A DNA stretch of 64,000 bases from Tenebrio molitor (taxonomy: Eukaryota > Arthropoda > Insecta > Coleoptera > Tenebrionidae), in assembly GCF_963966145.1 (NCBI RefSeq), contig NC_091046.1, forward strand, positions 20,708,001 through 20,772,000, written 5' to 3'. The notes under the pieces are model-generated. The model was not told the origin of the DNA and did not search any database. It saw only the letters and a list, made by a program, of their open reading frames with translations. Positions 20,666 to 31,097 of this stretch are shown piece by piece (position 1 is the stretch's first letter; each line of letters opens with the position of its first letter). Both the position numbers and the translations under genes were made by a program.

Positions 20666-20965
20666 AATAGCTATTTATGCACCAAGGGCGTTCCAACGAT
20701 AATTACGCCCGGAGAACGATGAATCAAGCTCGAGGGCTTTAGCCCGAGAGATGGATATCGTTCGATGGGCGTAATCATTCGGTGACGCCGTGGTTCTTAA
20801 AAAAAAAATGGCATCTTTGCAATTATGAATTGATGAGGGCGTTATGAATTCATTACGCCCGCTTATTCTTATTACGCCCTGTATTATTCCCCGGTTGTTA
20901 TGGACATGTTTACGTATTTCGTATCCTAGGAGATATCATGCAATTATACGAAAGTGAAAAATAAA
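20666..20965. mobile_element. Double-hairpin palindromic element, copy 2 of 3
   Basis: Begins AATAGCTATTTATGCACCA and ends AGTGAAAAATAAA as in the copies at 3468 and 55034. A stretch of about 35 bp after ACGCCGTGGT is missing, so the first hairpin lacks its closing TGCAT and the second its opening stem. Confidence 0.75.
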
Positions 20966-21246
20966 CAATTTGATAATGACAATTTTGACAACAACAGTGC
21001 AGCCAATTATCAATCGACAAACGGCCCTAGGAACCAGGATGGAGCCAACTCTATTTAATGTACTAATTTTAAGCCAGGCCGCACGCTCAACGCTTCGGGT
21101 TCGAATCTTTTTGGCGGAGTTTTTTTTTTATTGCTGAAAGAAAGAAAACGTATTAGGTACTCTAAGTTTCTTTATAATTTCTTTGTTTTTTAATTAAATT
21201 TTATAAATCAAATTAGGTTTTAAAAATTTATTTTTAAACGCCTTTA

Positions 21247-21390
21247 GCCGACTGGCCCACCATTTTTTTCTCGTAGATTTACGAGCGTTCGGGCGTTTCC
21301 TTTCAGGGTGGTGATATGGGCAGTCGGAGCAACCACCACCCTGATTTTTTTTTTTGTTCAAAAAGCCGTCGCACTTCTGGGGAGTTCTCC
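21247..21390. repeat. Inverted partner of repeat 19431-19572
   Basis: Contains ACTGGCCCACC, then CGTTCGGGCGTTTCCTTTC and TGTTCAAAAAGCCGTCGCAC. An inserted hairpin with CAGGGTGGT and ACCACCCTG arms lies in the middle. Confidence 0.6.
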
Positions 21391-21748
21391 TAGTTAGACT
21401 AAATCAAAAATAACCGAAACCTTGCTTATTACTTTGCTCTACTTAGCATTTATTACGGATAGCATCGCGACGACTCATATCAATCGAAATCGGTTAATAA
21501 AAACTAAGTTTTGATATAATTAGGAGAATGGCATTGATCACTAGATTTTAGAAACGATCAACTTTTTTTATTTTGAAATGTACACCTGTTTTTTTTTTAA
21601 TACCGGAGGGTTTTTTCATTATTTCAATGACGTCAAAAGGTCACTTGAAAACTATCAAAACCGAAACTTGCCAAAATAGGTTCTTTTAGATTAATTTTGT
21701 GAGACAGTAGATACTGTTAATTCTGTCAAAATGTTTAACGAACAGGTA

Positions 21749-22320
21749 TAGGCCGTGCCAAACCCAAATAACCACCACCTGTTGAATTAAGTTGGTGAAA
21801 ACAAAATTACACTAAGTGTACTATGCCGGCCAAAAAATGTTGGCCGTCATTGTCTGTCAATTCAAAAAAAAAATTGTAATCCGTACTTTATTGTCATCAT
21901 GATTACCGTCTTGATTATGAACGTTATTTTTTGGGTGATAAATTTCAAAACTCAAAATTATTTTGTCATTTCTACTACACAGAATGTTTACCTTAGGTTA
22001 TTTATGTACGATTGTTCTAATTTTGTTTATTCATGTCGGATTTTTGGAATATCTGAGCTTCAAACAGTTTAAATTGATTGTCAAAATGACAAGAATCGAA
22101 AGTGGGGTTACGATTCCTAAAGGTTTATTTACACTTTACTTGAATGTCAAGAAAGTGACGGCCAAAATTTTTTGGCCGCCATAGTACAAGGCAATTTTGA
22201 TATTACTAAAATGCTAATATCAAAATGCTAGACCAATCAAATCTAAGTACACAACCTTGCCGGTTTATTTTTTGGGTAGAATGCAGTGTTGGTGGTTATT
22301 TGATTTTGGCAAAGACTATA
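21749..22320. mobile_element. TA/TIR element TAGTCTTTGCC family, copy 3, interrupted
   Basis: In opposite orientation to the other copies: left TAGGCCGTGCCAAACCC, right (inward) TAGTCTTTGCCAAAATC, with TA at 21747-21748 and 22321-22322. It is split at a TA by the element at 21821-22184; removing that restores a unit of about 205 bp like 18966-19156. A 14-bp partial duplication (AATATCAAAATGCT) lies near 22210. Confidence 0.85.
21821..22184. mobile_element. TA/TIR element CTATGCCGGCCAAAAAA, copy 1
   Basis: Ends CTATGCCGGCCAAAAAATG and (inward) CTATGGCGGCCAAAAAATT both run into TTGGCCGTCA, about 28 bp. TA flanks lie at 21819-21820 and 22185-22186. The frame 21963-22184 runs into the inverted end and is not a gene. 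A copy lacking its right end is at 41994-42225. Confidence 0.9.
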
Positions 22321-22330
22321 CATGTGTAAA

Positions 22331-22675
22331 GTTCATTCTAAAATCAAAAAACCACCAACGTCGCATTTTCCTCGATAATTGCTATCGGCAACGCTGTCTA
22401 GTGTAAAATTTGGTGAGAAATTTATCGGGGGTTCGTGTGAATTCTGTTCTGGGCATGTTTAAGTAAAAATAATAAGAATTAATAAATAAATGAAACGTGC
22501 TGAGCGATAATAAAACAATTTGAACGAAATTCAAAGCAATTGAATTTTATTTTGAATCAAATAAATGTCATAATTTATAGTTACCAACATAGTATCAAAA
22601 AATAACTACCTAGGGTTTTTGAAATTTACCAATCTAAAGCAACAGGTGGTGGTTTTTTGATTTTTGAATGGACTT
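22331..22675. mobile_element. TA/TIR element AAGTCCATTC family, copy 2
   Basis: Ends AAGTTCATTCTAAAATCAAA and (inward) AAGTCCATTCAAAAATCAAA, reversed relative to the copy at 10038. TA lies on the left (22329-22330); CA on the right is probably a mutated TA. It begins only 8 bp after the element ending at 22320. Confidence 0.85.
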
Positions 22676-22679
22676 CATA

Positions 22680-23220
22680 TTCGATTTCAAAATGGTTGTC
22701 GACACAGTTGGCCACGAGAATGCCTTTAAATTTACATAGTTACAAAAAAGAAACTAAATATCAATTTTGATAGTTTGAGGTTATGATCTAAAAGATCTAA
22801 AAGGGAGAAATAACTATTGTTTATAATAATCAGTAATCACCAAATTCTCTGATGCTGTCAGATATTGCTCGGTTAGAAACGTTATTTATTAAGTTAACGA
22901 GTGTCTAAAAAACAGGAAATCATAAGGCGTTCGTTGAAATGTTCTTGACCTTGACGTTTTCTTGACAATTGAAATGTAAACCAAAGAACTCTAAATTACT
23001 ATAAAATGAAAATATTCAGGAAACAAATACATAGTGCGTTGTATTCTTTGCGAAGTGGGCTTTCAAACGAGGTGTCACTTGGCATACCCTTCCATTTGAA
23101 AAAAAAAAGTTAGGGGTGGTTGCGAGCTTCCGGCAGCAGACATGCAAAAACCATATACGCCAAAATATGGGCAGGGAAAAACAAAAATCGACCTGTTTCG
23201 GGATTTTTTACAAAAATCAC
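22680..23220. other. No recognised gene or element
   Basis: No inverted ends or coding motif. GGTTGCGAGCTTCCGGCAGC near 23118 is a small GC-rich patch of unknown origin. Confidence 0.4.
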
Positions 23221-23223
23221 CTA

Positions 23224-23399
23224 CAGTCGCGGACAAAAAAAAGCAGGACAATGTTTTTTCGCTAATATAAATTTGCTTGCCCTTTCTATGGTTACTATAA
23301 AAATATTTATTTATTTATTACAGTAACCCCAGTTTACTCAACTCAGTTTTGGCTAAATTTCTTAATAACACTTGTCCTACTTTTTTTTGTCCGCGACTG
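23224..23399. mobile_element. TA/TIR MITE CAGTCGCGGACAAAAAAA
   Basis: Both ends read CAGTCGCGGACAAAAAAAAG and then CAGGACA or TAGGACA, giving about 27 bp with one mismatch. TA flanks lie at 23222-23223 and 23400-23401. It is 176 bp with no coding. CAGTCGCGGAC resembles the CTGTCGCGAGC ends at 27195 and 48584, suggesting related Tc1-type ends. Confidence 0.9.
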
Positions 23400-23978
23400 T
23401 ATAATTATACGACACTATAATTTTACATATATGACAATTTATAGTCTTCTAGAAGCCATTTTATTTGATACTTTATTTATTGAATCGGACAAGGTACTAC
23501 AGCGTTTTAGAAATTTTAAAAATCATCCTGTACACAGGGTGATTCTGAAATAAGTTTGGAAAAAAAATGTGGAGTATCCTTGACACGAAATAATTCTGCG
23601 TAAATGACTTTTGGGGGTAAAATCAAAAGGGTGGAAATTACCCCATATCCTTGTATTTTTGACGCCCATGAATAGGGAAAATTTGTCCGAATTTGTTCAC
23701 TTCATTACATCATTGTTACATCAACTCCACAATAAAGTACAGTGTGGAATAAAATGATTTACATCTAGTTACCTTTGCATTACCCTTGTAAAAATACGAA
23801 ATGCCGCTCTACAAAAAAAAAGAAAGCCTAACCTCAAAATATATATCCAAATTCCAAATGTGATTTATCGCGAAGGGATGATATGCACGCAAAGTTGAGA
23901 TTGAAATAAAAAGGAGCTAACAAAAGCAAGTTACAGCTAGTGTTGAAAGTGGCCACCAACGTTTGTTAATTCAATTTA

Positions 23979-25498
23979 TAGTACAGTCATTTGGTAGTTT
24001 TACCTGGAAAGTTTTCCGGGAGTTTTGAAAATGGGTAATTTTATAGATTTCGATGTGCTCTTTCCGAATTTCAACTTTGCCACCTCGTATTTTTGCCGCT
24101 CCCGCCGCCATATTGGAAAAATGGCACCTAAAAGCAGTTTTTTGACAATATCTCCTTTCCGACTAAATTTATGATAAAAACGTTCAAACATATATATTCT
24201 CAAACCTGGAAAAGGAAAAATTTCGCAATAAATATATTCAACAAAAGTATCATAGATAAAACAGCCGCAGATCATATTTTATTCTTGCATACCTTAAGTG
24301 GCTGTGATACAACATCAGCATTATTTAATCAAGGAAAAATGAAATTTATTAATGCACTGCGAAAAAATCCAGATTTAAACGAGATTATCCAGGTATTCAA
24401 AAATCCAAATGCTGATCCAGAGATCATTGCTAAAGCTGGAGAACGCGTCCTTCTTGAATTATACAGTTACAGTAATGTGAAAAGTAAAAAAAGTATGTCT
24501 TTAAACAACTATAGATATGCATGCTTCACAACATCAGCATTTAAAAGTAAATTTAATATTGCGTCGCTACCACCAACAGAAGCAGCAGCACGACAACATT
24601 CGTTCCTAACCTATCACCAGGTTCAGCAGTGGTATGGGAATCAACAAAATGCAGAGCAATGGGGATGGAAAAGAAACAAGAACGGGCTAATTCCTGTCAC
24701 CACACTCGAGCCCTCAGCTCCGGAAAGCTTGTTAAAACTTATGCAAAAAGAGATGTCAAAAAGTCTGTGGATGCAGAAAGGCTGTGTTAAAGTGCTCCGT
24801 TATATGCACGAATTGTAGTGGTACCTGTGATAACTCGCAAGTTCCATCACAAGATAGCGATGAAGAGGAACAAACGGAGACTATTTTCGAGCAAACATAT
24901 GATGAAATCGAGAATGAAGAGGATTGCGATGAAACTGATAATCCCATCGCGGATGATGTGGAAGAAATTTCGGTCTGTGACGTTTCGATCGGTACTAAAG
25001 ACAATGAACTCGCAACACCTGGTCCATCAAGAACATCGAAGCGAAGGAGAATGCACTAAATTTTGGAATAGTGAATTGCATGTGGATTAGGCCTACTGGG
25101 GATACCAAGATAAAAAAAAGCGCTGCTTACTCTACCTCAAGGTGGTGTGGAAATGAGTGTTTTGGCCAAGACGCTTGTTGAAATATACTTTGCGGCGCTC
25201 GTACGCCAAAACTATTCATTTTACGAAAAAAAGGTTATTACATGAATTGTAGGCAATTTTCTCTGGTTTCATTTTGTATATAAACGTTTTTATCGTGAAA
25301 TGAGTCGGAAAGGAGATATTGTCAAAAAACTGATTTTAGGCGCCATTTTTCCAATATGGCGGCGCGAGCGGCAAAAATACGAGGTGGCAAAGTTGAAATT
25401 CGGAAAGAGCACATCGAAATCTATAAAATTACCCATTTTCAAAACTCCCGGAAAACTTTCCAGGTAACCTCTTTTTTTAGACCCAAATGACTGTACTA
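23979..25498. mobile_element. Academ-like DNA transposon relic, core of nest
   Basis: Inverted arms of about 205-215 bp: left 23979-24184, right 25283-25498. Both start TAGTACAGTCATTTGG and share AGTTTTCCGGGAGTTTTGAA and ATATCTCCTTTCCGACT. The 3-bp duplication TTA lies at 23976-23978 and 25499-25501; the copy at 50665 has a single TTA at the equivalent site. It carries the coding relic at 24171-25059. The 3-bp duplication together with a nuclease-like motif and a Cys-rich tail is what I recall of the Academ superfamily; this is a motif-based inference. Confidence 0.6.
24171..25059 (+). pseudogene. Academ-type protein fragment: nuclease-like motif plus Cys-rich tail, frameshifted
   Basis: The first part (to about 24740) reads LHTLSGCDTTSALFNQGK, then a helical region (ALRKNPDLNEIIQVFKN) and TEAAARQHSFLTYHQVQQW. 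The GCDTT...GK motif resembles the helix-hairpin-helix region of XPG/FEN-type nucleases. After SAPESLLKL the frame shifts by about one base near 24740 and the downstream frame gives CKKRCQKVCGCRKAVLKC, then SVICTNCSGTC, a Cys-rich block like a CXC (tesmin/TSO1) motif, then an acidic tail ending GPSRTSKRRRMH at 25059. In the original frame translation stops at 24818. The N-terminal part of the protein is missing. The minus-strand frame over 24756-25004 is a shadow. The function is transposon-related by inference; the real source protein could differ. Confidence 0.6.
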
Positions 25499-26054
25499 TT
25501 AGTGAATTGTAACAATTGTCAATTCGATTGATGACATTTATTGTCAGAACTAATAGTTTGGCACTTGGAAAAAAAAAGTAGAGCGGTACAGGAAAATTTA
25601 CATGTGCAAAAATTCCAAAGGTAACTAGATGTAAATCATTTTATTCCACACTGTAGTAGGTGCAAGCACACTGCTTTGTAAATGTTTCTATGGAAATGAT
25701 CGAGAGGAGTAATGTTAGTTTGTGACTAACGGGCACCTTTTATCTTTGATTATTATTGTTGCTAAACTACCAAGATAATCAATTAATCACCTTTAACTCA
25801 GCAGCGTCCTACGACTTCTTCTCGTCATCACCAATTACGGGTTTTTTTTCCAAACTTATTTCAGAATCACCTGTATACCGAGCGACCGACGAAAAACCTT
25901 TGACGCTGTTCTTGCTATTTTTTTCCGATTTAAGCAAATAACACATCAAATGAAATTGTTGGAAAATACTTCCACATTATCTGATTCGATATTTTTCTCG
26001 ATATCTATTTTTTGACAGACGATAGTCAAATTTTTTTTCAAATTACACTGTACA

Positions 26055-27190
26055 CAGGGTGACTTTGAAGGTTGTGCAAATATGTTAACCTGTGATAAAA
26101 TAAAGATAAATAATCGTATACCTTCTGGCTAATAGCTAGAAGTTTTCAGGTCGCGCAAGCGCCTCTAACATGACCTAACGACCACTACTAAGTAAGTAGC
26201 CTTGACCGACTTTTGTGATCGAACCCCAAAAAAGGTAACGATTGAACTAATAATGCCTTGTACAAATGTGGATATTTTTTAAGAAAAAAGGGATACAAGT
26301 TTTCAAAAAAAATTTAAGAGGCACTGAATTTTATGAAAAAATGGGTCAAAAAATAATAGTAGTACACTTTTTTTTGTCATTTAATTCAAAATTAAGTCAC
26401 TCTGACAAAAGAACATCAATCTTAAGCTCAATTTAAATCGCAAATGTCTTTCACCAACCTGGAGCAAAACTATAATGGTTTGTGATCTATGGCGAAGCCC
26501 GTGGACATTCAGAGCTAGCACGGCAAATCTACGATGAGAGGTTTTCTCAAAGGATACTCCCAATGCACGACCTTTACAAACGTGGTGCAACATCTTGGGG
26601 ATGTCGGGCGTTTCGAAATTAATAAGCCCGATGTTGGCCCCCAACGAGAAGATCGCATTTTACTTCCAAATCACCTAGGAGTTTCCCAGTTTACAGTTTG
26701 GTTGCAAGTTCAAAACGCCGCTCAAGAAATTCGTGAAAACAGAGGCATTCTAAATCGAGTAACGAGTTCGGCTTTCTTGGGCACGTCGCCGTCGTAGTGA
26801 AGCTTATATTGTAAACGATGATGTTTGGTCTTATGTTTTTACTCACAATTACACTATTTTTACTTTGTTGTTTTCTGAATAAGTTGCAAGCACTACTTTA
26901 TCATCACTTTATAAATTTTATCAAAAGTTCATGATGAAAGTCAAAAAACTTAAACGATAAAAGTCAAACATAACCTCCAATGACATAAAAACTTGACTTT
27001 TTAGGTTGGACATAAGTCAAAACTGCCCGCTAAATTTGAAATTTTTCAGCGTTTCCCAAAAAAAGTGATTCCTTTGATTCTCTTGTAAACCATTAACATT
27101 TGTATAAGGAAAGTTGGGTTATTTTGCCTTCTTTTAACACGTGCTACTACCGCAGGTTAAAATATTTGCACAACTTTCAAAATCCGACTG
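26055..27190. mobile_element. Mariner-type element CAGGGTGACTTTGAAGG, internally decayed
   Basis: The left end CAGGGTGACTTTGAAGG and the right end (inward) CAGTCGGATTTTGAAAG both run into TTGTGCAAATATxTTAACCTG, about 40 bp. TA follows on the right (27191-27192). The left flank is TACA, so the duplication is imperfect. It contains the transposase N-terminal relic at 26470-26800. The next element starts four bases after this one ends. Confidence 0.75.
26470..26800 (+). pseudogene. Mariner-like transposase N-terminal relic (DUF4817-like)
   Basis: One frame gives FVIYGEARGHSELARQIYDE and RFSQRILPMHDLY, the insect mariner-like helix-turn-helix pattern; it stops near 26617. The next part is in another frame, DVGRFEINKPDVGPQREDRI, then NHLGVSQFTVW and NRGILNRV, equivalent to the linker and second helix-turn-helix. 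At least one frameshift lies near 26590. No catalytic region follows before the end of the element. The antisense frame 26381-26644 is a shadow. Confidence 0.65.
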
Positions 27191-27194
27191 TATA

Positions 27195-27565
27195 CAGTCG
27201 CGAGCATAAAATCTTGGTCGTCAAGGTCATTTTGAAATTTCTGGCTACTGTCACAAATTAAAAATTTTAATTAGGGCCAATGTCAATAAAACGTCAATAA
27301 AAAAAAATGTGTCAAAGTTTTATTTTAAACATTCAAAATCATGGCCCCAATATCGTATTTTAACAGAGTAAAAATTATTTCGCTGATAGAGACGGATGTG
27401 TCAGAAGCTAGGGTGGCAACCCAGTTGGGATTTCCAAAAAGTTCACAAGATCTTGACAAGACAAGACAAATAGAATTTATTAGAGGTTATGCCTATTTCA
27501 CATTAGAGCACTTTCCGTCGCGTCAAAGAATGACCTTGATGACCAAAATTTATTACGCGCGACAG
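27195..27565. mobile_element. Tc1-type element CAGTCGCGAGC with helix-turn-helix scrap
   Basis: The left end CAGTCGCGAGCATAAAATC and right end (inward) CTGTCGCGCGTAATAAATT continue into TTGGTCxTCAAGGTCATT, about 45 bp. TA flanks are at 27193-27194 and 27566-27567, the latter shared with the next element. The frame from 27341 reads NRVKIISLIETDVSEARVAT, then QLGFPKS, like a paired-type Tc1 DNA-binding start, and then runs into the arm. Related element at 48584-49082. Confidence 0.75.
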
Positions 27566-27567
27566 TA

Positions 27568-27895
27568 CAGTTGCGGCCGTTGAAATCTCAGACAGGAAAG
27601 ATTTAAACACTCTGTATAAATTCCGAAATTTGATTAGCGTAAACAGGATTTTCATCAAGGATTATAAAGTCAGTGTCAGTATTTGACATATTAGGTCAGA
27701 ATCGCGCGTAACTTTTGAAATGACGCAATTATCTGATTTGCAAAAATGTGTTTGACTGAGGGACGGTGTGAGTATAAGAGCCATTGCAAGAGAAATTAAT
27801 GTGGATAATGTTTGAGTGACATTTTGAGAAACGTCACTTTCAAAGCTAAATGTTTGGCGTTGTCAAAGTGTCTGAGTTTTCAACGGCCGCAACTG
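27568..27895. mobile_element. TA/TIR element CAGTTGCGGCCGTTGAAA, copy 1
   Basis: Ends CAGTTGCGGCCGTTGAAATC and (inward) CAGTTGCGGCCGTTGAAAAC both run into TCAGACA, about 27 bp. TA at 27566-27567 is shared with the previous element; TA at 27896-27897. Part of a second copy lies at 35151-35256. Confidence 0.9.
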
Positions 27896-27984
27896 TACAT
27901 ATTTTTCTATTCGTTCTTATAGAGAATTTTCTCTGAATATCAAAAATTAAGTAACCAAATTTATAAACAATAAAAAACTATTCT

Positions 27985-28445
27985 AGTTGCTCAAAACTGC
28001 CTCCATACTGTTCCAGACACTGTCGACAACTTATAGAAACGCCCATGGTTGCATTCAGTAAAAAAGTTGGGGGTATTTCCTCACAGACTTGCACTATCCT
28101 TCTTCTTAACTCTACTCCAGCGAGAAAAGTTACGGGGGGGCAAATAAACATTGTCTAGAATATAATCCTATAGAAAGAAATCCAGTGGTTTCAAATCTGG
28201 GGATCTCGGAAGGCATCGAATAGGTCTGCAAGTACCCATTCAACAATCACCAAAATGATTATTTAAAAATGCAACATTAATGCGTGCATTATATGGTGTG
28301 GCGCAGTCCTAACGAAACACGATTCTGTTCAACACAGCTAATGGAATAGCATTTCATCCAAAAAGTTGCTTATTTCCTTTGATAAGAAAGCATTATATTT
28401 TGCTTGATTAAGGGTCCCATTAATAAAAAAGGACTACAGTCTATT
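27985..28445 (-). pseudogene. Mariner-like transposase C-terminal relic
   Basis: Read on the minus strand: GTLNQAKYNAFLSKEISNFL, then, after stops and frameshifts, RTAPHHI, WMGTCRPIRCLP, RSPDLKPLDFFL, VCEEIPPTFLLNATM and CLEQYGGSFEQL. These match in order the catalytic half and C-terminal tail of insect IS630/mariner-like transposases (SPDL-x-PLDFFLW motif, final GGxFExL). Several stops make it dead. The N-terminal half would lie to the right, but there an unrelated plus-strand N-terminal relic is found (28914). Confidence 0.75.
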
Positions 28446-28913
28446 CCATGCAGTCGCATTTAATATGTACATTTTCATGACTTTTATTGCATTCGAAATA
28501 CACTTGCAGCATGTCAAGTCAATTCATTATTATCCATGATTACACAGAACACAAAAATTATTTATGTGAATTACACAATAACTGAAAATTTGAATGAAAC
28601 TCTGATACTGGAACTTAAATGACATTTATCGCTTGATGATCTTATTGTTTTCGAAGGCAATCAAAAAATTAATACATTCTTGTAGTATGGTGCGATCGAA
28701 AATAAAAAAATATTCGAGAAGGCCATGATTAATCCGCTTCAGTTGGCAACACGTAAAAATTTAATTCAAACGTCATTACAATAGTAATTATCATTATTAA
28801 TTATTGACTATTAAAAAAATTTTTTTTTTATGTGAATTATTAAAACTGGTCACTTGGACCAACCATTAACTTACTTTTAGATAGACAAAAAAAACTATTA
28901 AAATTTGTTACAA

Positions 28914-29310
28914 TATGTTCACTTCGGAGCAAAAAATTTTTTGTGTGCAGTGTTACTTCAGAAACGGCGAATCGTCCTATTCGACACCTCGAGTTTTGAG
29001 GAATTTCAACAAAAGTTTCCGGACTGTCAAGGCACTTACCAACAACTTGCCCAGAAAGTCTACAAGTGCGTAAACATGTTTTTGGAAACATGTAGTGTTT
29101 TGCGCAAAAAAGACAGTGGACGACCGTCAAAAAGAACAGCTGAAAATATTGAAGAGGTTGAACAAAGAATTGCAGAGACCCCAAACAAATCCATCCGAAG
29201 ATTAACCCAAGAAACTAACCTATCATTTGGTATAGTTCAGCTTATCCTTAAAAAAGATTTACACTTTTTCCCTAACGTGTGCCTGTTGTGCATGAAATTA
29301 AACCTCTTGA
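28914..29310 (+). pseudogene. Mariner-like transposase N-terminal relic
   Basis: Starts MFTSEQKIFCVQCYFRNG in one frame, then shifts near 29000 to FEEFQQKFPDC, FLETCSVLRKKDSGRPSK, ENIEEVEQRIAETPNKSIRR and QLILKKDLHFFP. This is the two-helix-turn-helix N-terminal region with its linker (K-K-x-S-G-R-P) of insect mariner-like transposases. The catalytic part is absent; the reading frame ends at 29327. The antisense frame 28840-29184 is a shadow. Confidence 0.8.
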
Positions 29311-29329
29311 CAGCCCCCACAACATAACC

Positions 29330-30530
29330 TCTCTTAATATTGATCCTTGGATCGATTTATAAACAAGCGGCGTGCTCACCGTTGAATAAAGGCGCGGGAG
29401 TTTTAAATCTCCTTATTTTATTGCACTAGCTAAAGAAATTCCTTTATTCACAGTAGTACCGTACAGCTTTTGAAACCCCTTAAAGGTTGTAAAGTAAGCA
29501 TTACACGCGTACACTTCAGCGGGTCAGTACTGGTGAAAAAAGGAGTCAGTAATGAGTCGTAATCGGTCAGTAATGAAACCCATAACTGACCTGTGGGGGC
29601 GCTGCTGTTGCACCAATCGCGAAAATCTCTGTAAGTCTTTTTTTATATAGTAGTTTGCTTTTCTTAGGTAAGAGATTGAGTGTTAATTTGTGTGCGGATT
29701 CCCATAATTCTGGGGAGGGTACACTCTATTTCACTACCTATCGCACGTTTTGTTTGTTAAAAAATCTGAGCAAATGTCAATTTGGTTTGACTTTTGTGAA
29801 CTAAAATTTAATACAATCTCAATAGTTTTAGTTTTAATATTTTGCCGAAATAAACGATAACATTATGGAGGTTGGTTTTTATTTATTTTTTATTATTATA
29901 ATGTTGCTTGTTTTATTAAATGATTGATTGTGAATAAAATACTTTCCGCCTCGTAATGTAATATAATATTACAACCGACAGGTCACACGTAACTTACACA
30001 TTTATGAAAATCAAGATTTCAACGTTCTCAAAATCACTAACCTAACTGTTAAGACTGACATCTGATAATTGAAATCTTAACGAATTGCCAACTGAAATTT
30101 TTGGTCACAGTCTACTTTAATTTTTTTTTCTTCCATCTCACGGTACTTACTCATACAATCGTTTTTTTTTTTCTGAAATCGGACAATAAATAACTGAGTT
30201 AAAGCGTGCGGCGTTTTTTTTTGGATTATCCTGTATATAGTTGCGCATTTTTTTTGGCACATTTAACTGCAAGGGTGGCATGCATCTATTACGTTAATGC
30301 ATAATAAATGCATACATAAATATTTAAAACATAAAGAGTCAGACTAAAATAGATTTTGGTTTGATACTGTAACTTGTCTTTAAAGATTTCTCTAATCTAC
30401 AACAAATTTTTACAACTCTTCGCGCTTTCTTTTTAACTGTGGTAAAATCTACATATAATGTCAAATAAAACTCGTCCTTATCCCCCTCCAGTCAACTCAA
30501 TTTTTCAGCACAACTAATATTAGTGTACAA
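29330..30530. other. No recognised gene or element
   Basis: Includes a short cluster of GTCAGTAATGA-type repeats near 29523-29590 (GGGTCAGTA and TAACTGACC at its edges). The remaining sequence has no recognised feature. Confidence 0.4.
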
Positions 30531-30694
30531 TTATAGTAAAAATAATGTAAGAAGTCCCATGTCAAATTTGACAGCGGCGCTAATATTTCTGTAACTACAC
30601 TCAAAACAAAAATTTTAATTTTATAGTAAATTCTGTGCTTATTTTTTTGCACATTAATAGTATATTAAAGATAAAGAACGGTAATGGCAATGTA

Positions 30695-30813
30695 CAATGA
30701 CCGGTAAAAAAAACTAGCCATCATTTAAATGTCAGTGTCAAAAAAGCATTAATTACACATTTGGATTTTAACGTAACACAAAAGTGATGGCTAGTTTTTA
30801 TTGCCGGCCATTG
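30695..30813. mobile_element. TA/TIR MITE CAATGACCGG
   Basis: The left end CAATGACCGGTAAAAAAAAC and right end (inward) CAATGGCCGGCAATAAAAAC both run into TAGCCATCA, about 29 bp. TA flanks lie at 30693-30694 and 30814-30815. It is 119 bp with no coding. Confidence 0.85.
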
Positions 30814-31097
30814 TACCGATCGAACACAATTGTTTGGAGAAGGAGCGCAACTCCAAATATTGTCTGAGATCGGTACATTGTCATTAACGTTCGTGATGCT
30901 TATGAGATTTTTTGCGCGATTGAATATTTATAACAAAACATTCCTAACTAGAATGCAATGCGATACGACTCCCTTCACATCGTGTTGCCATAATGTCGAT
31001 TTTTGTATCGCGTTTCTAAGGTAATCTGCTAACAGTTACCGCCATTGCAGTTTTTGTGTGCAAATATCGCCACTATTGTTGAAAAAGAAGCAGTAAA

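Larger units (their letters stand above)
23740..25653. mobile_element. TA/TIR element CAGTGTGGAATAAAATG, copy 1, middle shell of nest
   Basis: Ends are CAGTGTGGAATAAAATGATT on both sides, running on through TACATCTAGTTACC (about 36 bp), with TA at 23738-23739 and 25654-25655. It is interrupted at 23979 by the Academ-like element. The uninterrupted copy at 50665-51055 (391 bp) shows the original structure. Confidence 0.9.
23535..25873. mobile_element. TA/TIR element CAGGGTGATTCTG family, copy 2, outer shell of nest
   Basis: The left end CAGGGTGATTCTGAAATAAG and the right end (inward) CAGGTGATTCTGAAATAAG match the copy at 653-1085, reversed. It is interrupted at 23738-23739 by the CAGTGTGG element. 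Removing that element joins ACATCAACTCCACA to AGGTGCAAGCACACTG, the sequence found intact (reverse complement) in the 653 copy. Confidence 0.85.

Noticed and set aside
21071..21115. B-box-like GGTTCGAATC suggesting a tRNA
   Set aside because: No A-box at the right distance, no cloverleaf, and the T-stem does not pair.
27341..27583. 80-codon frame as an independent small gene
   Set aside because: It lies in an element with inverted ends, starts like a Tc1 DNA-binding domain and then reads into the inverted arm.
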